Of a stretch of 64,000 bases of DNA, positions 23,536-35,835 are shown one piece after another. The stretch lies in the NCBI GenBank assembly GCA_038030265.1, contig CM075937.1:24284198-24348197 (forward strand), written 5' to 3'. The notes under the pieces are model-generated. The model was not told the origin of the DNA. It searched no databases and saw only the letters and a list, made by a program, of their open reading frames with translations. A program made the position numbers and the translations under genes. Positions within the stretch are counted from its first letter, which is position 1. Every line of letters begins with the position of its first letter. The stretch comes from Corythucha ciliata. Taxonomy: Eukaryota > Arthropoda > Insecta > Hemiptera > Tingidae.

Positions 23536-24155
23536 ACTTGAGATGCTTGAAATCATACTACTAAAGGAAATAAAGCTTAATAGAGGCAGAATAGCGGCAA
23601 AATTCGGTTCAACTTCAAATGTGGCTTTAAAAATTCCTTTAGATGCATACTTACAGGATTCGAAGAGTCCGCAACGATACGGGATGGCGAACCTATTTTT
23701 AAGGGAGGGTAGACGTTGAAAAAATTGCCATCACCCCTATAAGAGATGAAACAATTGCCCAAACGAGGTGACTAATCCTATGCAGTTGTGTTTGCTGTGT
23801 CGACAAAAATCAGCCCCAAGTCCGTAGGCCGATTACTTCTCGAGTTGTGGCATAATTTGTACGAAAAAACGTTGTTTTCGGCTGGATTAGTTTATTAAAA
23901 TCCGCGCGCCCTAATTTTAGTGATGAAGTCGTTTGTCGACTACAGACATTGACAAGCATTTTTTTATACGAGTGTAAAGCCGCGTACACACTTGCAACAG
24001 GCCACCGTTCCGTTTCTCGGAGCGGAGAGGTATGGCCGAACATTTCTCCGCTCCGTTCATCGTTCCGAAACACTTTATCGCTCCCCGAAGGAGCGGTAAA
24101 TCGAGCGTTATTTTTCTTGTTGGCTCGACGTGTTGTTGTCCCTTTGTCAATACGA

Positions 24156-25432
24156 TTTAGTCCAGTCAAGGAATGTAAAAAAGGGGGGTCTAAACTGCAA
24201 TAATTCATAAAGAATCGCATAATTTCCGATAAATTCGCCTCTATTCATTTTTTTCATTTGCGTAGCGGTTACCGATATAAATGCTCCGTGGAATTTGGGG
24301 GGAAAAACTGTTGCATGACAAATGTATGAAAACAGGTGGGACTAGAGGGGGAAAAGATTGCATTCGATTTTGGCCTCGACTGATGTTTTCTTCATGTTAA
24401 GACGTTACATTTCACGCAATATCATCGGCATCACCCTTGAACTGTACCGTCTGTCGCCTTTCAAACATAAAAAATTGTATGCATTTTTCAAACGCCGCTC
24501 CTTCCGGTTGACTGCGTCTAAAAAGGTCGCCAGACGTTGTGATTACTCGTCAAGGTGTCTACTTTAGTAATCTATGCTCAAAATTTGGGGTAGCTGATGG
24601 AAAATTTTGAGGAAAGTTGCGTAGACTACGAAAAAACGAAGCATTTGGATTTTATTTTTCGGTATTTCTGGGCGTAACTGTTTATAGCTACAATTTTTCG
24701 ACAAAATGAATGATATGAAGCAGTTGAGCTGTAAAATGAGCTTTCACTTGAGCTGCTTTTTATACTTCTTTTCCCCCTCTATTCGGCAGGAAGAGTCTTG
24801 AAGATGAAGTTAGCCGAGGTGTGGAAGCACATTTTTAACATTTTATGGGTGGTTTCGCGAATCCAAGGTTGCTCGTTTTTAATATTTTGATCCCAAACAC
24901 ATAATTTTGTTGTGTGTCAGATAATAGTTCTGTCCCAGCAAGGTGTTTCGAACGTGTGGGCCAGTGGGGGAACGGTACAGTTCAAGAGTGATACCGAAGA
25001 TATTGCGTGAAATGTAACGTCTTAACATGAAGAAAACATCAGCCGAGGCCAAAATCGAATACAATCTTTTCCCCCTCTAGTCCAACCTGTTTTCATACTT
25101 TTGTCATGCAACAGTTTTTCCCCCAAATTCCACGGAGCATTATATCGGTAACCGTTACGCAAATGAAAAAAATGAATAGAGGCGAATATATCGGAAATTA
25201 TGCGATCGTTATTTTTGCATTTTGGCGTCTAGGCGCTAACGCTAGTAGTTTCCTAGATATTGGTGAAAACCCGAAAATGGTCGCACATTTCGCCCTCTCC
25301 TGAGTCACGGTCTACTGGAAAACTCGGGGACTTTTGGTGAGGTGACCCCTGGACACCTCCGAACACATTCCCGAAGAGAAAAATTCTTTATGAATTATTG
25401 CAGTCTAGAATACGTTCCCTGACTGGACTAAT
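24156..25432. mobile_element. Foldback element FB-E
   Basis: Outer ends TTAGTCCAGTCA (24156) and TGACTGGACTAA (25432), then AATTCATAAAGAAT at 24205 against ATTCTTTATGAATT at 25383. Inner arms of about 240 bp (24220-24455 and 24970-25208) share TTTCACGCAATATC and CATGTTAAGACGTTACATTT (forward or reverse). The right arm carries an extra segment of about 170 bp. The loop is non-coding. Flanks share ATT, possibly a 3-bp duplication. Confidence 0.75.
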
Positions 25433-25447
25433 TAGCATTAAAACTAA

Positions 25448-25707
25448 TGGCGTCTTCTATTTGCATAAAATTCAGCTCTGGGGGCAAGTACGAAGGGGCG
25501 TTATAATTTTAACACGGCGTTATCCTGTCACAATTAAAATGGTTGCCACGTGGATACCACCCGTGTTATTTCATATAACACCCCTTCGTACTTGGGCCCC
25601 TGGAGCCTAGCATTTCCACCCGTCTTCTCTGAATTAATATGGTAACGGAGAAGACGGATGGAAATGCTTGGCTCCAGAGCTGAATTTGATGTAAATAGAA
25701 AATGCCA
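25448..25707. mobile_element. TAGCG-family MITE with a nested hairpin element
   Basis: The outer parts (GGCGTCTTCTATTTGCATAA, the CATTTCCACCCGTCTTCTC core and ATAGAAAATGCC) match the TAGCG family. It is split at 25480-25600 by a second inverted-repeat element with ends GGGGCAAGTACGAAGGGG and CCCCTTCGTACTTGGGCCCC. CTGG adjoins both sides of the insert and may be its target duplication. Confidence 0.7.
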
Positions 25708-26327
25708 TAATAGTCCGGAGGTTAACGACATTAAATTTGCAAATAATCATTAAGCGATGCCACACCCGTATGATGATTTCAAGACCAATGCCCACCTGCA
25801 AACACAGCCTACCACCACCTCAAAAGTTGAAATTTGACGTAAACCAGCAACCAGAGCAGATAGAGAAATTCCGTTTGCGCCAAACTGTGCGTCTGACTCA
25901 GGTTGAACAACTTTGAATCGGGCCGAAAGATCCGGGGGCTGTTAGTTTGGGCTCCACGAGAGCCAAACGACGCAACGCTAGACATATATGAACCAGAGAA
26001 TGATTCATTTTTTCTGAGGCAGGATCAACTTTTTCATAGAATTTTTTTGCCCCAATTGGTGTGGGTGACCTCTTCGAGACCTCACAATAACCCAAAAGGG
26101 ATATCCAAATTGTCCAGCGTGAAGGAGAGTCCTAGTAACACCCACGCAAATCGTGGTCACCGAAGCTCGTATTTTTACCCAAATTTTCGCGTTCAATTTT
26201 GGAAAGAATGTTCTACATGCTTGTAGGATGATTGTAAGACCAAGTCCCCACCAATGCCCACCTGCAATCACAGCCTACCACACCCTCAAAAGTTAAATTA
26301 CTAGGATTACTAGTCCTGCACGCTGCC

Positions 26328-26394
26328 AATTGTGGCACGGTGACGCCGTTCGTAGTCGTACTGCGAGGGATCAGCTAAGCCAAACCCTACCCAG
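26328..26394 (+). mobile_element. SINE head fragment (tRNA-derived)
   Basis: Matches the 5' part of the SINE copy at 26395-26694 (GGTGACGCCGTT and GCGAGGGATCAGCTAAGC) but in plus orientation. It ends where the minus copy ends, so the two lie tail-to-break. Confidence 0.6.
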
Positions 26395-26694
26395 GGCCAT
26401 TGTTTCTCGAAATTCTAGGCGTTACTCAGTAGTGCAAAGGTAAACCACGCCAATGTTATATCATAGATGTAGTTCGATAGATGAGGAAAGACGCTGTCGC
26501 CGGTATTTAGTTAAATAAATGTAATGAAATTGATATCTTCTGGACGAAGATGGTAGGGCATAGCCCAATCCGATTCAAGTTTCGAGAAAAAATGGGCTCC
26601 CCGGCGGGACTTAAACCCGCAATCTCCAGCACGCGCAGGTTATGCTTAGCTGATCCCTCGCATTACGACTGCCAACGGCGTCACCGTGGGGCAA
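26395..26694 (-). mobile_element. tRNA-derived SINE, minus-strand copy
   Basis: Read leftward: an A-box-like TTGGCAGTCGTAATGCGAGG, then GATTGCGGGTTTAAGTCCCG resembling a tRNA B box, then GGGAGCCCATTTTTT, a body with GGATTGGGCTATGCCC, TATCAATTTCATTACATTTA and ATTGGCGTGGTTTACCTTTG. About 300 bp. tRNA-derived SINEs are transcribed by RNA polymerase III and copied by LINE enzymes. Confidence 0.75.
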
Positions 26695-26950
26695 TTGGCA
26701 GTGTGATGGAATAGTTATCCAGAGGTTGCGGGTTCAAATACCGCCGGGAAGCCCATTTTTTCCAAGAAACTCGAATAGGGTTGGGCTATGCCCTTCCGTC
26801 GTCGACAGGAAGATATCAATTTCATTTCATTTATTTAATTGAATTCCGGCAACAACATCTACATCTATAATATATATAACATTGGCGTGGTTTACCTTTG
26901 TCATAAGGAGAAACGCCTAGAGTTTCGAGAAACAATGACAATGAGATGAT
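26690..26950 (+). mobile_element. tRNA-derived SINE, plus-strand copy head-to-head
   Basis: GGGCAATTGGCAGTGTGATG then GGTTGCGGGTTCAAATACCG (B box) then GGGAAGCCCATTTTTT and the same body as the minus copy through TTGGCGTGGTTTACCTTTGT and CGAGAAACAATG. It abuts the minus copy head-to-head, making a palindrome of nearly 550 bp. Confidence 0.75.
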
Positions 26951-27505
26951 AGCCATTTCCACTAAATGATCACAAATTAACTAAAAACGTCGAAATACGT
27001 AGTAGTGAAATGCTCTCTATCCGCCAGCTAGCTGCGGCAGTGACATTTTTTGGGCTTTGACAGGCGTACACAGCCTGTCACGTTCAAAGAAAAACTTTCA
27101 ATGATACATCAACGACGTCAAGCACGTTAAAAACCTCAAAGCTCGTTCAAATGCTGTAGGCCAAAACAAGCGATTTTTCAAGCCTATTTCTTCAGAAAAA
27201 TCACAGATTAACTGAAAAGCGTTCATGGCCAATTTGAAAAGGACGCATTGGAAAAGTTCTTCCGGCCCGGAAAGGTTCTTCTGACCCATTGGCTGTCGGT
27301 TCGCTCAGATTTAGTTGCGAGAAGCGGGGGTTGACTTTTTCTAAAAACGATAAATCCTCGATTTGCAAAACTTTGAGCAGCTCTCGATGTTACGAAAACG
27401 ACGAAATAGTTGAATTTTATCGAAAACGGCTAATCCTGACAGAAAAAGTGTGCTCTTTCCGAATCCATCGTAAACATTTGCGAAATGTCAGTTGGAAACT
27501 GAGTT

Positions 27506-27651
27506 AAGCTCGGTGCACACGATGCATTTTTCGAAGCATGTTTACATGCATGATGAAAAAAAAAACATGTGATCTCCGGTAGTGACCGGATGTTTTTTTT
27601 AAAACAACCAGGCCATCATGCTTCAAAAAATGCATCGTGCGCACCAAGCTT
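27506..27651. mobile_element. 146-bp MITE
   Basis: AAGCTCGGTGCACACGATGC at the left pairs with GCATCGTGCGCACCAAGCTT at the right; TTCGAAGCATG and CATGCTTCAA extend the arms. Short centre with CCGGTAGTGACCGG. No coding capacity. Confidence 0.75.
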
Positions 27652-29207
27652 TATTCGCATTTAGCTAAGAAATTTCATGAAAGGCTTCGGTTACTTTGCA
27701 TGCGATTTCTGACGAAAATTTGTTCTGAATAGTTGGTCCCCATACGTATTCTGACGAGGATTTCTCTCCCTCAGTAACCACTTTCATTGAAAAGCAGACG
27801 TTTGTTTGTTTAAGTGAATGAGGAAGTAACACATTTTCTAAAATCATGCTGTCGTGATAGCTTGGGTACCAAAAATCATGAAAACACGATCCGTTCAAAT
27901 AAAATTAGGTCTTATATTTTTTTATTAATTTTTAAAACTATTGGGTTGCGGGATCCATTTGAAATAGGCTAGATAGAATGATGACGTAATAACAGCATTC
28001 GCATGACCTTCACAATAGCTTCCCACAAATCAAAAAATATGACTTAAGTGAATGGGAAGGATAAGAAGGGGCAAGACATGATAACAGCAAAGATGAGGAG
28101 GGTTGGGAGGGGTCACAGCCCCTTAACTACGTCACGAGTCACACACCGGCTGTTTAAGGTAACAAAAAAAATTGGCAAGTTTTATTATTTCGCTATAAAT
28201 CGAAATCAACCATTTAGGCACTAATATTCAATTCCTGGCCATATTTAGTCATTTTCTTTCGAAAAAAAATGTTTCCAGCTATTTATGTTACTTCCTCATT
28301 CGTCCGAGCTGTATGTAGGGGGTTTTCGATCACAAAACGTGAGGCCTATTTTCACCCAATTTTTTTTCTGGTCACACTTATCATATTCCCTGTATATGTC
28401 TAGCGCAGCATCGTTTGGCTCTCGTGGAGCCCAAACCAACCTCTCTTGGGGTCTTACGATCTGGTACAAAGTTGTTAAACCTGAGTTAGACGTACATTTT
28501 GGTGCAAACGGAATCTCTCTATCAGTTGCCGAGTTATATAACATTTTAACTTTTGAGGGTGTGGTCGGCTGTGATTGCAGGTGGGCATTGGTGGGGAATC
28601 ATATCCTACAGTCATGTAGAGCATTCTTGACAAAATTGAACGCGAAAAGTTGGGTAAAAATACGAGCTTCGGTGACCAAGATTTGGGTGGGTGTTACTAG
28701 TACTCCTTCACGCTGGACAATTTGGATATCCCTTTTGGGTTATTGAGAGGCCTCGTAGAGGACACCTACACCAATTGGGGCAAAAAATCCGATGAAAAAG
28801 TTGATCCTGCACCAGAAAAAAATGAATCATTCTCTGGTTCATATATGTTTAGCTTTGCGTCGTTTGGCTCTCGTGGAGCCCAAAGGGTCTTTCGGCCCGA
28901 TACAGAGTTGTTTAACTTGAGTCAGACGCATATTTTGGCGCAAACGGAATTGTTAACTTTTTATGGGGTGGTAGGCTGTGTTTGCAGGTGGGCATTGGTG
29001 AGGACTTGATCTTAAAATCATCCTTCAGGTATACAGAATATTCCTGCCAGGTGGCGTTGTTTAATGATTATTTGCAAAGTTGGTCTAAAATTTGGCATTC
29101 AACTTCCGGACTATAAATGCGTTAAAAACACACTCAATTCTGCAATGCAGTAGGTACCAGTACAGAAGATATGATTGGAGGAACGAAGGAACGGAACGGC
29201 AGACCTA

Positions 29208-29327
29208 AAGCCGCCTTCACATGCAAGCTTTAAAAAGCTTCTGAGCTCCGAGTCCACAGCGCCGGAGCTCTCTGATTGGTTGAAGCCCACAGCTCAGCTT
29301 CTTAAAGCTTGCGTGTGAAGGCGGCTT
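29208..29327. mobile_element. 120-bp MITE
   Basis: AAGCCGCCTTCACATGCAAG and CTTGCGTGTGAAGGCGGCTT are near-perfect inverted ends. AGCTTTAAAAAGCTTCTGAG and its reverse partner continue the stem, and GAGCTCC and GGAGCTC pair near the loop. Confidence 0.75.
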
Positions 29328-29329
29328 GA

Positions 29330-31880
29330 AGTCCCCGTTCACACTGGTTTCACACCGTTCCAAGCATTCCTTTAATGTGACGCTGAAAAACCGCCAACTG
29401 AGGGACCCGTTTCGTTCTTCAGACCATATTTTCTTTTAAGTTTTGCCCTCCGAAAATGTCATTTGTTCAGTTCGTAGAAACGGAACGGTCGTATGTAACA
29501 ATGGTGTACGCGGCTCAAGAGGGGAGATTCGTAACATAAAATATGTACATGAGTTGGGTTTGGTGCCTTAGCTTCCGAGTTGTCGTATTGATGTATTTCT
29601 CAACTCGATTGGGGGCTTTGTTTTATTGCGAGTGGCGAGTTTCCGGACATAACGTATAGGGCACGACAGTTGAGTAAGCAAAGACTTGGTAGGAATCTGC
29701 TTCGGCTATTCCTTGAATGTAGCGATATCAAATTTATTGGAACTTAAATGTACCAACAAAGGGTCCCAAGACTCGATAGGCTGCCCAAGATATTTCAAAG
29801 TTCTTATGGCTCTCTGCGCTCTGCCTAGAAGGCTTGGAAGGGCAGAGGACGATTTCTATTCGAGTTTAGGGAGGTCAAATAACGAAGCGATATCTTTCTG
29901 AACTCCTCGAATTGAATTGAATTTAATGGATTCAGATTAGATTGGATTCGATTGGATTGGATTGACAGAGAGATCAAACTGCTCTACCAGGTTGTAGGTT
30001 TCGACGTAGGAGGATGCAACTTCAACTAACAGTGTTTTTCTTCTTCACACACAAAAAAAAAACTTAGTTTAATAAATAATAACTTTGCCCACGTCCTACG
30101 CACGGTTCAAATTAGTAGCGAAGTATATTTCGGAAATTTTTGTGGAGAACGTGTGGGAACTGATAATGTATAGCTGTGGTCAGTGAGCAGCACTATTTTG
30201 AAGAATCCGCCTAATAACGCCTCTTAAAAACTCGGTTTACTTTCCATTTCAGGTTGACGACGATCTATATTTTTATTTATTTACATTGCTTTCTTTCCCT
30301 TCTCTTGTTGTGACTCGCTCATGGGAAAGAGTAGCAAACAGGGTGTTTGTTCAGTTAAAAACCAAAAGACGAAGAAAAACGTAAAAACTTTTTAAAAATC
30401 GGAAAAAAATGTTTTGTGTTGATTGCTCGTGATTCTGTCTCTTTGAACCGCTTGTATAAAAAAAAAGAAATTCGTAAAATGCACCCAAATGTGTATGAAT
30501 CGGGGGAAAGTATTAAAATAAAACTAATAAAGATGTCTTGACTTGTCTTCAAAAAAGTTTAATTTTTTATTTTTGCTTTTGCTTCGTTTCTCAAGAGCTA
30601 AAGGGAGTCGAACCCCGTCGTTCTCATAGTTTCTAAGATTTCGCTGTTACCAATTTTTTGTTGTACTCATGTATATATATCATATTAATTATTCTAAATA
30701 ATAAGCTTGGATTCTAGGAGTGGTTCTTGTATGAAAGTTAATTGATTCTATACAAGACTGATAAGTGAAAAGAACTGAATTTATAGGAAATAGTTTGAAC
30801 CTTATTTACTGTATGTATACTCCAAAGCTATACAGTCGTGATTTGTGTGAAGGTGGTGCTTTTTTAAAACAAATATTAATGATAGAGATGTTCACTCATC
30901 GCATTCCACTCAAAACAATTCAACAACGTTTTCCTTTGTTTATGTGTGTAAGGACGAGCTGCAACAAAATTGCTTATTAATTGAATTGTTATGAAATAAT
31001 TTAGACGGTTAGGTTCGAAAAATGTAAACGCTTAGAATTTTAATGTTTTTAATCTACGCTTCTTGAAGCTTGAGTCTTGTCTTTAATTTTCGAGTTAGAT
31101 CGGGAGCTTCGTGGAAAAAAAGAAACAAAAAATGATTTCGCGATATTAAAGGGTCAATCGCATAAAGGGATCATCGCACAACCCCCCCCCCTCCATTGGA
31201 ATTGAAATAGATTGATTACGTCTTCTCCCCGTTGTTTAATTATGTATAAACCCCCCGGTTTGCCGTGGAAATGACAAGAACACCCCGCCCTTCATCTCAG
31301 TTTTTTTTACCACTAGTTTTCAACGTACTGCTATGTGATTAGTGAATATCATGCTAGTCGGAGCAAGAAATTAATGCAATGAGCAACATAACATTTTTCA
31401 GTTTTTGTTTCGGGAGCATTACTGGAATACATTCCTAACCCAGTGGTGTTACCTTGTATTCTACATGAGGCGGGACTCGCATCATTTTAGCGGGTTTATG
31501 GTTTGTAGCGGTCTTGCGATTTTCATCCAAAAGGCACAATAGGACAATACAGACTTTTCCCTCAGTCAACTCTCGAGACGCTTAACTCTGAAATCGGGCG
31601 ACTCCTGCTCACGTAGGTCGGGGCCTCGAAGGCCCCGGAAGGCCCTTGAGTCTGTGCAACCTATCAAAATGCTTAATTTTTCGCGGGAATAAATTTGTTT
31701 GGTTTCAAAGGATCCACAGGTGCACAGCACAGAGCTTGTGAACGGGACTTTGAGCCAGATTTTCAACTTAATTTCTTTTTGTGTGTGAAATTTCCTACGA
31801 TCCCTATTTTTTTAATATGAAACTCGAATTTTACTGTGTCAGATAGTCCTTTTCATTATTTTGTCGACTTGTTTCTACGT
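29330..31880. other. No gene confirmed; AT-rich sequence
   Basis: A 71-codon open frame (29686-29901) has no recognisable domain. A GATTG/GAATT simple-sequence stretch lies at about 29905-29965. The remainder, to 31880, is AT-rich and could be untranslated or intergenic sequence; no splice or coding structure was found. Confidence 0.5.
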
Positions 31881-31888
31881 TTCAGTTG

Positions 31889-31889
<1 letters not shown>

Positions 31890-31940
<51 letters not shown>
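31890..31940. repeat. Homopolymer of 51 T
   Basis: An uninterrupted T run (poly-A on the minus strand) followed by two direct copies of CCGTTTTTCTGTTCCTTCAAC at about 31969-32012. It may mark the tail of a minus-strand retroposed sequence, but no parent was recognised. Confidence 0.7.
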
Positions 31941-31941
<1 letters not shown>

Positions 31942-32499
31942 GAGTGTTCTTTTGCATTATTTCGCCTTCCGTTTTTCTGTTCCTTCAACTCCGTTTTTCT
32001 GTTCCTTCAACCCCCATATTTAAAAGATAATGGGATGAAACAACACTGTAAATATTCGAGTAATACAATTTTGACAATGACGAAACAAAAATGGAAATCT
32101 ACAACTTTTAATGTTACCAACATCTAAGCGTCGTTATTGTGTGTCCCTCTGTATCACTTTTATTGTTGTCCGTTTTTATCTTTATTTAAATTATTGTACT
32201 ATTCAAAGGAATTCATGTAATGACTGTCGCCCGTACGCCGTTCCTTGTTATGTATTTTCATTAGTGACAACATTTGTTAGGTGTAAATGAAGAAAAAACT
32301 ACTAAGAAGCATTTCTGTTGCTTCGGTAGTTGACATCACGTACGAAAACAAACCAAAAAGGGAAAACAGAACGATGTGTAAATCAGAAGAAGAAATAAAC
32401 GCTATACTTCTTGGGACGATTTTATAAATCGCTAAAATATCCCTTTTACAGTCTGCTCCCAAAAATCCAAAATATCGCTGTACTTGCTCAATCAAAAAG

Positions 32500-32960
32500 C
32501 CAATGTCACAGGATTGACTCCCTAAAAGGCCAATTTCGTGAGAGTTAACACATTCAAATATGCAATTTCACTGGTTTTGGTCCTTCAAAAAAGCCTTTCC
32601 GCGGGTCTAACCTCTTTCGAAAAATATTTTTCGCGGATTTGACCATTACGGAACCCCGTTTCGCGTTTTTGGCTCTTTCGTGAACTATTTTCATCCTTGA
32701 CTTGTTGAAAAACACAATGCAACCACAGCAAAAGTCGGGCGGTGGTTGAGACGTTACTGTGGTTGGATGTTCTAAGTATGGTTAGAGCTTTTTGCAGTTG
32801 GACCCAGCGCCGAATGGCTATGTTGATTTTGTAAACCCTAGATAATTGATTTTGAGTTTGAAAACCTTAAAAGTTTGAAAAGTGTGCCGCAAATTAGCGC
32901 CTTTTACCAATTTTTAAAGAAACACAAATTAGCGCTTTTACTCAATCCTATAGTCCAGCC
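32500..32960. repeat. Degenerate array (GCCAATTTCG-type units)
   Basis: Loosely repeated units of about 28-35 bp, for example AAAAGGCCAATTTCGTG, ATGCAATTTCACTGG and GAACCCCGTTTCGCG. Similar in syntax to the arrays at 33540-33900 and 17330-18930. Non-coding. Confidence 0.45.
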
Positions 32961-33434
32961 CTTATTTTTCCCACGTAGACGTTTGAATCAAGAAAAAAAG
33001 CCCAAAATATCGGCCATTCAAAACATAACATGCGCTGACCGGGCGGGACTGACTAGAGGCGTTTTGGCCGAGATCGGAAAAATTGCCCTAGAAATCGTTT
33101 TCTGACCCCCTTTCCCCCCGCCCGGTAGTTTTGGCAAAAACGCCCAAATTGTGATAGCAAAATTGGACGGAGCCTAACTGGCTCTTTGGGAGCACACATT
33201 TCCGTTTTTGGCTCCGCAACACGTATTTCTACCAAATTGACGTGAAATCCAGCCCCGAAACATTACCTGAAGCTGACGCCTATTATATGACACAAAAGTG
33301 GTTCCTCCACCGTTCATGTCCTCATGGACACTCAGTATCCTCCGAAAATACCAACGTAAAACACTAAATCTGACCGTTAATTCAAAAATCACGTAATTTA
33401 GCCTCTCACAGCTTCGAAATGGGTGAGTTGGTAC

Positions 33435-35835
33435 CATGAGCGTAGCCAGCGGGGGGCAGGGGTGGGCAGTTGCCCTCCCCTGAACTCGACAGCGAAGACT
33501 TAGGGGGGGTTTAAAAAAAATTAATTTGTTTGCGGGTCTAGCTCGCTAAAAAATTGATTTCGCGGGATCAGCGAATGACCTGGATATATCTGAGGGACCA
33601 AGAGGGAAAGGATGCATATTGAAAGTGAAAGGGGAAACCGGATTCGAGGGATCAGCACATTTAAAACCGGATTTCGCCCTCAAAAAACATTTTTGCGCGT
33701 GTGTCTCAAATTTCGCTATCTGAATATCATCAATTCACGGATTCGTTTCGCCAAAGCCGTGAGTTTTCGTGGCTGAAAAGTCAATTTTGTGGGGTTGCCT
33801 AATTCAACAACTAATTTTGCGAATCTTTCATACCAAGCATAGACAATTTCCGTAGGAATTACTCACTGAAAACCCAATTTCTCGGATTACGCATCCCCGA
33901 AATCTAAATTAGCAGTTTTATGAAAAATCACAATTTCAGTACCTATAGTAGGAACTCCATTTTTGTTCTAAAAATCACCACATTTGTGCTAAAATCGCCA
34001 GTTTGTAGTGAAAACTTCAGTTTTCTGGTAACAGATTTAGGGTAAAAACTTCAATTTTTTGTTTAAACACGTCAGTTTTGAGGAAAAGTTGCCAGTTCTG
34101 TGGTTAAACCACCAGTTTGGGTGTAAACATTTCATTTTTAGGGAAACCTGTCAAATTTGGTTCAAGGGTAAAATCACAAGTATTGTCTTGAAATGTTCTG
34201 TTTTGATATAATATGCCAGCTTTGGCGTCAAACATTTAGTTTTGCAAGATTTCTCCTCAAAAAGTGACGATTTCAGTCCAATACTAATGATTTCACGTCA
34301 AAGCTAACGTGTTATGTGAAAACTGAAGATTTCACTACAAGAATGGCGATTTTACCCTAAAAATAAATATTTCAGTTACCCCGAAACTGGCGGTTTTACC
34401 ACAAAACGGAAGTTTTTCAACCCAAAACTCAAGTTTCTACCTAAAACCAATTTCCATAAAACTGAAGTTTTCGCTACAAACTCGCGCACAAAAGTGGCGT
34501 TCTTTTCATGGTAAAATAAACATTTTCGGGGTAAAATATTCAATTTTGAGGTGAAACCGTAAACGTTTTGAGGCAAAATCGCCAGCTTGTTATTGACGTA
34601 TTTTGGGGTAATACGTCAGCTGTGGCGCGAAATCGCCTGTTTTGGTGTAATACCGTCTCATTTGGAAACAAGTCGTCAACAGTATTGTGTTGAAATCGTC
34701 ACACTTTTCAAGACCGAGTCGTAAGTTTCGGCGCAAAATTATCCATTTTGGGAAAACGTTAGTTATAGTGCAAAATTGTCAGTTTTGGAGTAAAATATCC
34801 ATTTATGAGGTAAAATCGTCATTTCGAGGGTGAAATATCCGGTTTTGAAGTGAAACTGCGACCATGTATAGTTATTAACTAATAGCACTCAGCATTTGCC
34901 TGCAGTTTTGCAGCAGGGCGATTCACTTCCTACCCACCTTCTCAATTACCATATACAGCGTTTTCCATTCAATGCAACACACTCGTGTAGTGTAAGTTTT
35001 TCCACCCGTCCTCTCCGAATTGAAACATATGATTATGGAGAGGACGCGGCACTCCACTTGTGTAGTGTGTTGAATGGGAATCGCTATTAGAAAATTGATC
35101 AAGGTGTAGCGTCTATACGTAACCATAGTAACCGTAGTAAAAGTTTTTTGTTGAGTTCTTCAAAGATTTTTGGTGGGAGTGAACAAACTGAATTATCCAA
35201 AATGCAGAATTTTGTGCTAATGGGAAACGTTAATAATCATATGTTTTGGAGTAACACGTCTGCTAGGTTTGGCGAGAAATCGTGGTTTCTTTTTTTTTGG
35301 TAAAATCAAAGATTAGGCAGAGTCGTCAGTTTTGACGTAAAATCATCCGATTGGGTTCAAACCACCAGTTTTAGGGTAAAAGCACCACTTTTAGTGTGTA
35401 ACGTGAGTTTTGGGGGTAAAATCGCCAGTTGTGTTCGGCCACTTCGCCTTTTGGGTGAAATTGTCTCTTTCGGAATAAAACATTCAGTTTTGGGTTACAA
35501 AGTGTCAGTTTTTAACGTCTCTTACGCAAGACGTTGACCCTTATTTGAGTGCTATAAGCCCTTCTTACAATTGTCAATTTTCCGGGGAAAAACATTGTCA
35601 GTTTTTGGACAGAAAATCCTGAATAGAAGGCTACAACGATAGTTTCCCATTGGAAATGTTAGTTTTTGACGGACTCTGACCTCTGTTGCGAAAAATTCAG
35701 TTTCTGGGCAACAATTTGGCGATTCAAAGCGCCTAATAATAATCTTGAGTAGACGAACTACCTGTTCTCTTGCCGGGGTTAGTGATGCATCTGACATCTT
35801 CTGCCCCCCTAGACCAAGATCTGGCTACGCCCCTG
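33435..35835. mobile_element. hAT-like TIR element filled with a degenerate ~21-bp array
   Basis: Ends CATGAGCGTAGCCAG (33435) and CTGGCTACGCCCCTG (35835) are inverted repeats. The 8 bases outside each end are identical, GTTGGTAC (33427-33434 and 35836-35843), a perfect 8-bp target duplication as made by hAT transposases. Inside are G/C-rich subterminal blocks, GCCAATTTCG-type repeats (33540-33900), and a long degenerate array (about 33940-34870 and 35220-35720) with unit near GTAAAATCGTCAGTTTTGGG. It is interrupted by a TAGCG MITE at 34957-35085. No transposase; non-autonomous. Confidence 0.8.
34957..35085. mobile_element. TAGCG-family MITE inside the array
   Basis: AGCGTTTTCCATTCAATGC at the left and TGAATGGGAATCGCT at the right, with the family core CCACCCGTCCTCTCCGAATT and its reverse GGAGAGGACG. 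Inserted in the array after the array had formed. Confidence 0.75.

Larger units (their letters stand above)
25711..29113. mobile_element. Foldback element FB-F, 3.4 kb
   Basis: Tips TAGTCCGGAGGTTAA and AACTTCCGGACTA, followed on both arms by TTTGCAAATAATCATTAA and CAATGCCCACCTGCAAACAC. Arms are about 575 bp (25711-26285 and 28545-29113). Another arm-like segment repeats at 28390-28590. The loop holds a SINE cluster (26328-26950) and a MITE (27506-27651). Open frames of 107 and 153 codons in the arms have no recognisable domain. Confidence 0.75.

Noticed and set aside
29686..29901. 71-codon open frame as a host exon
   Set aside because: Reasonable composition but no recognisable family, an upstream stop, and no clear splice pair; left as unannotated sequence.
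30598..30660. tRNA-like B box (GGGGTTCGACTCCC on the minus strand)
   Set aside because: The surrounding minus-strand sequence gives no matching acceptor stem and no good anticodon arm, so I do not call a tRNA.
31836..32127. Phenylalanine-rich open frames
   Set aside because: They are translations of the 51-T homopolymer.
33940..34870. CRISPR-like array
   Set aside because: Repeats are highly degenerate, there is no constant repeat with unique spacers, and the genome is animal.
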